Positions 7,750-12,543 of a stretch of 12,543 nt of DNA are shown here, one piece after another. The translations under genes and the position numbers were made by a program. How positions within the stretch are numbered: position 1 is the first letter of the stretch; every line of letters starts with the position of its first letter. The notes under the pieces are model-generated. The model ran no database searches and was not told the DNA's origin. It saw only the letters and a list, made by a program, of their open reading frames with translations. The stretch comes from CAYXXN01 sp964469055 (GTDB lineage: Bacteria > Acidobacteriota > Thermoanaerobaculia > Multivoradales > JAHEKO01): contig CAYXXN010000082.1 of the NCBI GenBank assembly GCA_964469055.1, positions 1 through 12,543 on the forward strand, read 5' to 3'.

Positions 7750-7771
7750 GCTTGTGAAACTTTTCACAAGC
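7750..7771. promoter_or_regulatory. Perfect 22-bp palindromic operator matching the Rex box
   Basis: GCTTGTGAAA (7750-7759) and TTTCACAAGC (7762-7771) are perfect inverted repeats around a CT centre. The core TTGTGAA-ACTT-TTCACAA (7752-7769) matches the published Rex consensus TTGTGAAnnnnTTCACAA at every fixed position. Rex is a repressor released from DNA when NADH/NAD+ rises. The same core also fits the CRP-type TGTGA-N6-TCACA. However, the palindrome covers the -35 and spacer, centred about 26 bp before the predicted start, which suits a repressor rather than an activator. No rex gene lies in the window. Confidence 0.65.
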
Positions 7772-7780
7772 TGCTAGAGT
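7752..7780 (+). promoter_or_regulatory. Sigma70-type promoter with extended -10, overlapped by the operator
   Basis: -35 TTGTGA (7752-7757), 17-bp spacer, -10 TAGAGT (7775-7780) preceded by TG at 7772-7773. This is the best promoter in the window. Predicted transcription starts near 7787. It would drive the structured leader and then the SDR, folB and perhaps infC genes. Confidence 0.65.
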
Positions 7781-7786
7781 GCCGTG

Positions 7787-7970
7787 CACTGGCTCGCAAG
7801 AGCCAATTGGGAGGTTCCCCAACCGAGTAACGGCCTACCGACTGTAGCAGGAGATCGATCCGATCTCCAGCCCCCATCACCCGTACCCCACCCCAGATCC
7901 CTGGTTCTCCCAGGGTAAACCCCAAAGCAGTTCCCGCCGTACAACGGACCTCCCCTTCCTTTTTTCTCCT
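7787..7970 (+). ncRNA. Candidate structured 5' leader or small RNA of unknown family
   Basis: Downstream of the promoter are five helices. TGGCTC-GCAA-GAGCCA (7790-7805) has a GNRA tetraloop. TTGGG/CCCAA (7807-7822) comes next. GGAGATCG-ATC-CGATCTCC (7850-7868) is extended by a GC/GC pair across an A-A mismatch (7847-7871). CCCTGG-TTCTC-CCAGGG is at 7899-7915, and a weak CCGT-ACA-ACGG at 7937-7947. C-rich single-stranded stretches separate them, and a T6 run lies at 7960-7965. I see no signatures of tmRNA, RNase P RNA, SRP RNA or known riboswitches. It could be a free sRNA ending near the T-run, or an untranslated leader reaching the SDR gene. The weak last hairpin, 12 nt before the T-run, makes termination uncertain. 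Confidence 0.4.
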
Positions 7971-7998
7971 GGCCGCGACCGCGCTTCGAGCGCCGGCC
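7971..7998 (+). promoter_or_regulatory. Composite stem-loop just upstream of the SDR start
   Basis: GGCCG (7971-7975) pairs with CGGCC (7994-7998), enclosing GCGCT-TCG-AGCGC (7981-7993) with an asymmetric internal bulge (7976-7980). It ends 12 nt before the GTG at 8011, where no Shine-Dalgarno is visible. It may affect translation initiation or stabilise a 5' end. Confidence 0.35.
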
Positions 7999-8003
7999 TC
8001 GAC

Positions 8004-8012
8004 TGATAGCGT
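8004..8012 (+). promoter_or_regulatory. Possible second extended -10 at the SDR start
   Basis: TGATAGCGT fits TGnTAnnnT and overlaps the GTG at 8011. If it is used, transcription would begin near 8019 and translation at the in-frame GTG 8020 would be leaderless. No good -35 accompanies it. Confidence 0.2.
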
Positions 8013-8787
8013 GCCCGCCGTGCTGGGGCAAGGCAGGGTGGCGCTGGTCACCGGCGCCGGCCGACGGCTGGGTCGCGAGATTGCGCTGGCGCTGGGGCGA
8101 GCCGGTTTCGGCGTCGCCGTGCACCATGGCAACTCGGCCGAGGCCGCGCAGGCAACGGTCGAAGAGCTCGCTTCGATGGGAGTCCGAGCGGCGGCTGTGG
8201 GCGCCGACCTCCGCCAACCGGACGCCATCGAGGACCTCCTGGCGAGCGTGGAAACCATCTTCGGCCGCCTCGACGTGCTCGTCAACAGCGCCGCCAGCTT
8301 CGAGCGCCGACCCCTTCTCGAGATCGACGCGACCTCGTGGGACGACGTGCTCGCTCTCAACCTGCGGGCGCCGTTTCTGTGCTTGCGCGCCGCAGCGCCC
8401 CTGCTCGCCCGCTCGGCGCGGGCGGGAGGGGAAGCCGGCGCCGTTGTCAATCTGTGTGATCTCTCGGCCTTCGTTCCCTGGCGAGGTCACGCGCACCACG
8501 GTTCCAGCAAGGCCGCCCTGCTCCACCTGACCCGCGCCGCCGCTCTCGAGCTGGCGCCGGAGATCCGCGTCAACGCCGTCGTGCCCGGGGCGATCCTGCC
8601 GCCGCCGGGCGTGGCCGAGGACAGCCCGGCGTGGAGCGATGTCGGCAGACGGCTCCCCCTCGGCCGGGTCGGCTCGGCGCGACACGTGACACAGGCGGTG
8701 CTCTACTTGATCAGCAACGACTTCGTGACCGGCGAGGCGCTGGTCGTGGATGGGGGCGAGCTTCTGCGGGGCAGCAGCAAACCCTGA
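8011..8787 (+). CDS. Pteridine-reductase-like short-chain dehydrogenase (PTR1/FolM type), catalytic Tyr replaced by His
   Basis: A 258-residue NAD(P)H-dependent SDR. The cofactor motif TGAGRRLG (14-21) with Arg in TGxxxRxG matches the pteridine reductase subgroup rather than classical TGxxxGxG, and VNSAAS gives the expected NAG-like site. VNLCDLSAFVPW (146-157) aligns without gaps to the PTR1 active-site segment: D150 sits where the catalytic Asp of PTR1 lies and K167 where the Lys lies. The Tyr of YxxxK is His163 (HAHHGSSKAAL). The next gene is folB, so reduction of dihydropterin or dihydromonapterin, or a dihydrofolate reductase substitute, is the likely role; it acts in the cytoplasm. GTG 8011 is the longest sensible start; GTG 8020 would still leave the Rossmann strand intact. 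It may be controlled by the operator at 7750. Confidence 0.8.
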   Translation: MPAVLGQGRVALVTGAGRRLGREIALALGRAGFGVAVHHGNSAEAAQATVEELASMGVRAAAVGADLRQPDAIEDLLASVETIFGRLDVLVNSAASFERRPLLEIDATSWDDVLALNLRAPFLCLRAAAPLLARSARAGGEAGAVVNLCDLSAFVPWRGHAHHGSSKAALLHLTRAAALELAPEIRVNAVVPGAILPPPGVAEDSPAWSDVGRRLPLGRVGSARHVTQAVLYLISNDFVTGEALVVDGGELLRGSSKP

Positions 8788-8802
8788 GGCGACACGGCAG
8801 CC

Positions 8803-9177
8803 ATGGCGAGCGACGACAAGATCCTCATTCGCGACTTGCGGGCGCGGGCCATCGTCGGCATCAACGACTGGGAGCGCGAGCAGCCGCAGGAGGTGATCGT
8901 CCAACTGACCCTCTTCGGGGACCTCGCCCCCGCGGGGGCCACGGACGACATCGCCGACACCGTCAACTACCGCTCCCTGGCCAAGGCGGTGATCGCCCAC
9001 ATCGAGGCCTCCCGTCACTACCTGGTCGAGGCCCTGGCGGGGGCGATCGCCCGCCTTTGCGTCGTCGAGCACGGCGTGCCCAGGGTCGTGGTGCGGGTGG
9101 AGAAGCCGGGGGCTCTGCGCTTCGCCGCTTCGGTGGGCGTCGAGATCGAGCGCCGGAGGGAGGATTTCACGGGCTGA
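8803..9177 (+). CDS. folB: Dihydroneopterin aldolase
   Basis: A 124-residue protein of family-typical length (about 120). It converts 7,8-dihydroneopterin to 6-hydroxymethyl-7,8-dihydropterin and glycolaldehyde in folate synthesis, usually as an octamer. Conserved features are visible: IRDLRARAIVGINDWERE near the N-terminus with an active-site region Glu about residue 24, TVNY with Y56, YLVEALA with E76, and VRVEKPGAL with K101 as the probable catalytic lysine. ATG 8803 lies 15 nt after the SDR stop, so the two genes form one transcription unit linked by pterin chemistry. A GAGG about 14 nt upstream is only a modest ribosome site. No folK or folP homologue follows; infC comes next after a 182-nt spacer. 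Confidence 0.9.
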   Translation: MASDDKILIRDLRARAIVGINDWEREQPQEVIVQLTLFGDLAPAGATDDIADTVNYRSLAKAVIAHIEASRHYLVEALAGAIARLCVVEHGVPRVVVRVEKPGALRFAASVGVEIERRREDFTG

Positions 9178-9189
9178 AGACGGCGCCTG

Positions 9190-9198
9190 TGGTATCCT
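9190..9198 (+). promoter_or_regulatory. Extended -10-like promoter element for infC
   Basis: TGGTATCCT (TG at 9190-9191, -10 TATCCT at 9193-9198) lies just after the folB stop. No convincing -35 is present at 16-18 bp, although an extended -10 can work without one. Transcription from about 9205 would give infC a leader of about 155 nt. Confidence 0.4.
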
Positions 9199-9345
9199 CC
9201 GCGGCTAGTGCGTTCCTGCCTCGCTTCAACCCCTCCCTGCCGTCTCCCTGTCTCGGCGTGATCGCCTCCTGCCCAGCGACGTGAGTTCGGGTGGTGCCGG
9301 ATCGCCGCCGGTGAGGTCGGCGAGGGGGCCGTGGTCCCCACGTCC

Positions 9346-9352
9346 AGAGGAG
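9346..9352 (+). promoter_or_regulatory. Strong Shine-Dalgarno that fixes the infC ATT start
   Basis: AGAGGAG is the best anti-16S match in the window. Its AGGAG ends 7 nt before ATT 9360, an ideal distance. It is 40 nt from the internal GTG 9393 and directly abuts ATG 9353, so ATT 9360 is the start it serves. Confidence 0.75.
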
Positions 9353-9359
9353 ATGCGTC

Positions 9360-9935
9360 ATTAGAGGAAGAAGGTTCGTCCGGCCGGAGCCGGTGAAGAA
9401 GGACACCCTGCGGGTCAACCGCCAGATCCGCAAGAGCCCGGTGCGGCTGATCGACGAGGAGGGCCAGCAGGTGGGCGTCGTGCCGGTGGACGAGGCGCGG
9501 CAGCGGGCGGAAGCAGTGGGACTCGATCTCGTCGAGGTCGGCCCCAACGCCGATCCGCCGGTGGTGCGCATCCTCGACTGGGGCAAGCTCAAGTACGAGC
9601 GCGAGAAGAAGGAACGGGTGGCGCGCAAGAAGCAGCACACGATCGAGGTCAAGGAGATCAAGTACCGCCCGAACATCGAGGATCACGACTACGGGATCAA
9701 GACGCGCAAGGCGCGCCAGTTCCTCGAGCAGGGCAAGAAGGTCAAGGTGACGATCTTCTTCCGCTTCCGGCAGCTGCGGCGGCCAGAGCTGGGAGAGGAC
9801 GTGCTGAATCGCATCGTCGGCGATCTCGTCGAGATCGGCGCCGTCGAGAGCCGCACGCCGATGGATGGGCGCCGGCTGACGATGGTGATGACCCCCAAGC
9901 CGGGGGGGGCCAAGGCCGCGAGCAAGCCGGCCTAG
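9360..9935 (+). CDS. infC: Translation initiation factor IF-3, starting at a rare ATT codon
   Basis: A 191-residue IF-3, which binds the 30S subunit, blocks premature 50S joining and proofreads start codons. The N-domain (RVNRQIRKSPVRLIDEEGQQ), the Lys-rich linker helix (YEREKKERVARKKQ) and the C-domain (VKEIKYRPNIEDHDY, then PELGEDVLNRI) are all standard. ATT at 9360 is in frame with the body, adds RGRRFVRPEP before VKKDTLRVNR, and has AGGAG 7 nt upstream. AUU-type starts are the hallmark of infC and underlie its autoregulation, because IF-3 discriminates against its own start. GTG 9393, the first conventional start, lacks a ribosome site. The usual rpmI-rplT partners do not follow; a convergent gene ends 43 nt downstream. 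A run of eight G (9902-9909) near the 3' end is prone to sequencing or slippage error. Confidence 0.93.
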   Translation: MRGRRFVRPEPVKKDTLRVNRQIRKSPVRLIDEEGQQVGVVPVDEARQRAEAVGLDLVEVGPNADPPVVRILDWGKLKYEREKKERVARKKQHTIEVKEIKYRPNIEDHDYGIKTRKARQFLEQGKKVKVTIFFRFRQLRRPELGEDVLNRIVGDLVEIGAVESRTPMDGRRLTMVMTPKPGGAKAASKPA

Positions 9936-9941
9936 AGAGGG

Positions 9942-9970
9942 CCAGCCAGCTGCGAGGGTCGGTCGGCTGG
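9942..9970. terminator. Inverted repeat between convergent infC and hcrB-like genes
   Basis: CCAGCC (9942-9947) pairs with GGCTGG (9965-9970) across a 17-nt loop in the 43-bp convergent spacer. There is no T-tract on either strand and the loop is long, so this is at best a weak bidirectional terminator. Confidence 0.25.
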
Positions 9971-9978
9971 GGCGGCCT

Positions 9979-11004
9979 TCAGAGCGGCTGGTTCGGGGCC
10001 AATCGTTCGACCGGCAGCCCCGCCGCCTCGCGCAGCGCCGCCTCGGTGTAGGGCACGACCATGGCGCTGCGCCACTGGGCCTGGAAGTCGGTGTTGTCGA
10101 ACGGGGTCGCCGGCTTGCGCGCCAGGCGCGCGGCCTCGCCGAGGGTGTCCGGAGTCAGGCGTCGGCCGATCAAGAAGTCGGCCGCCTCGCGGGCGGCGAG
10201 CGGCTGGGAGCTGACGGCCCCGAGGACGATGGCGGCGCGCTCGACGACCCCTTCGGGATCGGTCCACAGCGCCACCGCGACCGAGAGCACGGCGAAGTCG
10301 ATCGAGGCCCGGCGGCGGAGCTTCCAGAACGCCGTGCGGCAGTGCTCCGAGGCGCCTTCCGCGGGGAGCACGATGCGAGTGAGGATCTCCTCGGGACGCT
10401 TGGCGAGATAGGCGATGCCGTCGTCCTGGTAGAGGGCGGCGACGGGGATCTCCCGCTCCCCTTCGCGCGAGAGGAGACGCACCGTCGCGCCCAGGGCGCA
10501 GAGCACCGGCGCGGCGTCGGAGGCAGAGTGAGCGAGACAGTGTGATGAACCGGGCGCCACCCAGCACACCGTCCCCTCTTCCTTCATGCAGTAGTCGATC
10601 GCCCGCCGCCAGTCCTCGGTCTGGTTGTAGTAGGTGCAGCGGGTGTCGACGCAGAGGTTGCCGCCGATCGTCCCCATGTTGCGCAGCGGCGGCGAGGAGA
10701 TCGAGGCCACCGCCCGCGCCAGCGCCGGGTAACGGCGGCGCACCTCGGAGTGGCGAGCCACGTCGTCGAGCAGGGTGGTCGCGCCGAGCGAGAGCTCGCT
10801 GCCGCCGTTCGTGACGCCCGCCAGCTCCGGGATCGCCATCAGGCTGATCACCGTCGACGCCTTCTGGTGCCGCCGCTTCATGTTCGGCCAAAGGTCCGTG
10901 CCGCCGGCCACGAGGCGCGCTGGCGGTCCCTCGCCGGCCAGCACGTCGATGGCCTCGGCGAGCGTCCGGGGGACGCGGAAGCGGAAGGGCGGGAGGCGCA
11001 GCAC
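9979..11004 (-). CDS. hcrB: FAD-binding subunit of a 4-hydroxybenzoyl-CoA-reductase-type molybdenum enzyme, with [4Fe-4S] insertion
   Basis: A 341-residue medium subunit of the xanthine dehydrogenase family. FAD-binding loops are present: VAGGTDLWPNMK (33-44) and GTIGGNLC (111-118). The diagnostic part is the insertion NLCVDTRCTYYNQTEDW through CWVAPGSSHC, with C123, C139, C147 and C156. This spacing matches the four Cys (122, 138, 146, 155 as I recall) that bind an extra [4Fe-4S] cluster in the beta subunit of 4-hydroxybenzoyl-CoA reductase, and ordinary xanthine or CO dehydrogenase subunits lack it. That enzyme removes the phenolic hydroxyl of 4-hydroxybenzoyl-CoA using low-potential electrons in anaerobic aromatic degradation. 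The start is GTG 11004, 17 nt after the large-subunit stop, so the two share an operon. The gamma [2Fe-2S] subunit is not in the window. The substrate could be another aryl-CoA. Confidence 0.85.
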   Translation of the reverse strand: MLRLPPFRFRVPRTLAEAIDVLAGEGPPARLVAGGTDLWPNMKRRHQKASTVISLMAIPELAGVTNGGSELSLGATTLLDDVARHSEVRRRYPALARAVASISSPPLRNMGTIGGNLCVDTRCTYYNQTEDWRRAIDYCMKEEGTVCWVAPGSSHCLAHSASDAAPVLCALGATVRLLSREGEREIPVAALYQDDGIAYLAKRPEEILTRIVLPAEGASEHCRTAFWKLRRRASIDFAVLSVAVALWTDPEGVVERAAIVLGAVSSQPLAAREAADFLIGRRLTPDTLGEAARLARKPATPFDNTDFQAQWRSAMVVPYTEAALREAAGLPVERLAPNQPL

Positions 11005-11021
11005 GGTCGCGGTGCCGCGGG

Positions 11022-12543
11022 TCAGCGGGTGGTGAGCGAGTCCGCGTCGCCCTGGCGCAGGGCCTCGTCGCGGCTGCTCATCGTGCCGGTGGCGGCGCGC
11101 ATCCCGCCGCGCAGCTTGCGCCGGTAGTCGTTGATCGCCGTGCCGTCGCCGCCTTCGGCAGGAGTCGGCACGATCAAGGTGTCGCCGAAGTCGACGGCGG
11201 GGAAGCTCTCGGGCCCGAACCGCGCCTCGCCTCCCTTGGCGGCGGCGGCGAGCGCCTTGACAATCATGTGGGGGTGGATGGGCACCTGATCGATGCGCGC
11301 CCCGACGGCGTCGAAGATGGCGTTGGCGAGGGCAGGCACGACCGGTAGCAGAGGTCCCTGACCGACCTCCTTGGCGCCGAAGGGGCCCTCGGGATCGGGG
11401 TCCTCGATCAAGTAGCTCGTCACCGGCGGCATCTCGAGGAAGGTTGGGCTCTTGTACTCGAGCATCGAGGGATGGCGATGGACGAGGGCCCCCGAGCGGC
11501 TCGGCGGCAAGCGCCGGAAGGTCTGCTCCTCCATCATCGCCTCGCCGAGCGCCATGTAGACCGAGCCCTCGATCTGGCCGAGCACGAGCACCGGGTTGAT
11601 GGAGCGCCCGACGTCGTGGGCGATCCAGACGTGCAGGGGCCGGTAGAGCCCGGTGACCGGATCGACCTCCACCTCGAGCACACAGGCGGTGTAGGAGTAG
11701 GCCGGCGAGGGGCCGACGCCGGCGCCGCGGTACTTGCCGGGCGAGCGCGGCGGGACGTAGGAGCCGACGGTGCCCAGGGTCCCGAAGCGGGCCTCGGCGG
11801 CGATGCAGGCCTCGGCGAAGGTGACGCCACGCTCCGGATCAGCGGCGTCGAAGACCAGGCGCTCGGCGAAGACCAGGCGCTCCTTGGGCACCTCGAGCTG
11901 GGCGCCGACGGCGCTCGCCAGCAGCTCGCGGGCGCGCTCGGCGGCCTGGAGGGCGGCGTTGCCCACCATCAGGGTGACGCGCGACGAGTAACTGCCGAGG
12001 TCGACCGGCGTCAGGTCGGTGTCGGCCACGCAGAGTCGGAGGTCGGCGAGATCGACGCCGAGCACCTCCGCCACCACCGCCGCCAGCACGGAGTCCGAGC
12101 CCTGGCCGATCTCCGCCTCGCCGCAGAAGACGGCGACGCGCCCCGAGCGGTCGAGCTGCAGCTGTACGCCGGACTGCGGCATGTGGTTCCAGTAGATCGG
12201 GAGGCCCGCCCCGCAGAGGTAGGAGCCGCAGGCGAGCCCCAGCCCGCGACCGCGCGGCAGCTTGCCGTAGCGCTCCCGCCAGCCGCTGCCGGCGACGACC
12301 GCCTCGATGCACTGCTTCAGGCCCATCGAGCCGATCTGCAGCCAGTTGACGGTGATCGCGCCCGGCTCCTCGAGGTTGCGCAACCGCAGCTCGGCAGGGT
12401 CGATGCCCAGCCGCTGGGCCGCCTTGTCGAGGTGGATCTCCCAGGCGAAGCGCGGCTGCGGCGTGCCGTGCCCGCGCTTCGGTCCGCACGGCGGCTTGTT
12501 GGTGAAAGCGCGCAAGCCCTGAAATTTGTAACGCGGTACGTCG
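11022..12543 (-). CDS. hcrA: Large molybdopterin subunit of a 4-hydroxybenzoyl-CoA-reductase-type enzyme (5' part missing)
   Basis: 506 residues of the Mo-binding subunit are visible. The frame is open to the window edge and reads DVPRYKFQGLRAFTNKPPCG, so the TTG at 12515 is internal and roughly the N-terminal third lies beyond the window. Family motifs include PPCGPKRGHGTPQPRFAWE, VFCGEAEIGQGSDS (nt about 12128-12090, molybdopterin region), ADTDLTPVDLGSYSSRVTL, and GPFGAKEVGQGP near nt 11367, whose Glu matches the catalytic base of the xanthine oxidase family. These stretches look closest to HcrA and agree with the HcrB-type partner immediately downstream. The Mo-cofactor would accept an aryl-CoA such as 4-hydroxybenzoyl-CoA. 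It is cytoplasmic. The expected small [2Fe-2S] subunit is probably upstream, outside the window. Confidence 0.85.
   Translation of the reverse strand, partial: DVPRYKFQGLRAFTNKPPCGPKRGHGTPQPRFAWEIHLDKAAQRLGIDPAELRLRNLEEPGAITVNWLQIGSMGLKQCIEAVVAGSGWRERYGKLPRGRGLGLACGSYLCGAGLPIYWNHMPQSGVQLQLDRSGRVAVFCGEAEIGQGSDSVLAAVVAEVLGVDLADLRLCVADTDLTPVDLGSYSSRVTLMVGNAALQAAERARELLASAVGAQLEVPKERLVFAERLVFDAADPERGVTFAEACIAAEARFGTLGTVGSYVPPRSPGKYRGAGVGPSPAYSYTACVLEVEVDPVTGLYRPLHVWIAHDVGRSINPVLVLGQIEGSVYMALGEAMMEEQTFRRLPPSRSGALVHRHPSMLEYKSPTFLEMPPVTSYLIEDPDPEGPFGAKEVGQGPLLPVVPALANAIFDAVGARIDQVPIHPHMIVKALAAAAKGGEARFGPESFPAVDFGDTLIVPTPAEGGDGTAINDYRRKLRGGMRAATGTMSSRDEALRQGDADSLTTR

Larger units (their letters stand above)
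7702..8010. other. 309-bp intergenic region with operator, promoter and structured transcript, no protein gene
   Basis: This stretch contains no ATG-initiated plus-strand ORF after the promoter. The long minus-strand open frames across it are GC-driven antisense frames of the SDR and folB genes. 7702-7749 shows nothing clear beyond a weak imperfect CTCC/GGAG pairing. The remainder holds a palindromic operator, a promoter, and a leader or small RNA with several hairpins. Base composition is less GC-rich around 7750-7780 than in the flanking genes, as expected for a promoter. Confidence 0.7.
9178..9359 (+). promoter_or_regulatory. infC leader region
   Basis: The 182-nt spacer holds the putative -10, a pyrimidine-rich stretch (about 9217-9260), a possible CGCCG/CGGCG stem (9303-9307 with 9318-9322), a GGGG/CCCC stem just after it, and the infC Shine-Dalgarno. 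A three-codon frame ATG-CGT-CAT-TAG (9353-9364) overlaps the infC ATT start. infC is autoregulated through its start codon in E. coli; the same is inferred here from the ATT. Confidence 0.4.

Noticed and set aside
7753..7768. CRP/FNR-family activator site (TGTGA-N6-TCACA)
   Set aside because: The bases fit. However, the centre lies about 26 bp before the predicted transcription start and covers the -35/spacer, which is unsuitable for an activator. The extra outer TT/AA pairs also complete a Rex box. Not excluded outright.
7779..7849. Short ORF GTG 7779 (22 codons) as a leader peptide
   Set aside because: Its start lies inside the -10 element, upstream of the predicted transcription start, and has no ribosome site.
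7787..7970. tmRNA, RNase P RNA, SRP RNA or THF riboswitch
   Set aside because: None of the conserved sequence signatures of these RNAs is present; only generic hairpins are seen.
7774..9072. 432-residue minus-strand open frame across the intergenic region, SDR and folB
   Set aside because: It is antisense to two well-supported genes and shows no family motif. It also runs through the promoter and hairpin region.
9902..9909. G8 run as a phase-variation tract in infC
   Set aside because: It lies in the dispensable C-terminal tail of an essential gene and encodes Gly in frame. It is more likely a sequencing-error risk than a switch.
1..12543. tRNA or rRNA genes, CRISPR array, insertion sequence, prophage or integration site
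   Set aside because: I saw no cloverleaf ends, repeat-spacer pattern, transposase or integrase, or flanking terminal repeats on either strand.

Overview
The window is about 12.5 kb of GC-rich bacterial DNA with one 10-N scaffold gap (2424-2433), so it probably comes from a draft genome or metagenome bin. The gene mix fits a deep-branching GC-rich lineage such as Acidobacteriota (Thermoanaerobaculia-like) or possibly Myxococcota/Deltaproteobacteria. It includes a membrane-anchored Ser/Thr kinase with a TPR-like sensor, exported peptidase-MA and VWA-like proteins, a Thr-nucleophile 'sulfatase' and a 4-hydroxybenzoyl-CoA-reductase-type enzyme. No ribosomal RNA or other lineage marker settles this, so the taxon is an inference.

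Layout. 72-1484 (+) is an exported alkaline-phosphatase-superfamily hydrolase. 1575-3421 (+) is a PknB-like receptor kinase interrupted by the gap; its stop overlaps the GTG start of a TatD-family hydrolase (3421-4191, +). Converging on these is a minus-strand pair of secreted proteins: a VWA-like protein (6769-5435) followed with zero spacing by a peptidase-MA metalloprotease (5434-4181). A short divergent spacer separates them from an exported hypothetical protein (6802-7701, +).

The most interesting stretch is 7702-8010, which has no protein gene. It holds a perfect 22-bp palindrome that contains a consensus Rex (NADH/NAD+ sensor) box. The palindrome is embedded in a well-formed promoter (TTGTGA, 17 bp, TAGAGT with extended TG). 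About 220 nt of predicted transcript with several strong hairpins and no ATG follows, leading into a pteridine-reductase-like SDR (8011-8787) and dihydroneopterin aldolase folB (8803-9177). This suggests a redox-responsive folate/pterin operon with a structured leader, or a separate small RNA. The SDR carries His where the catalytic Tyr should be.

infC (9360-9935, +) follows. It begins at a rare ATT codon with the best Shine-Dalgarno in the window, and is not followed by rpmI-rplT. Converging on it are two minus-strand genes for a molybdenum hydroxylase of the 4-hydroxybenzoyl-CoA reductase type. One is the FAD subunit with the extra [4Fe-4S] Cys insertion (11004-9979). The other is the large Mo subunit (11022-12543), whose N-terminal part lies beyond the window.
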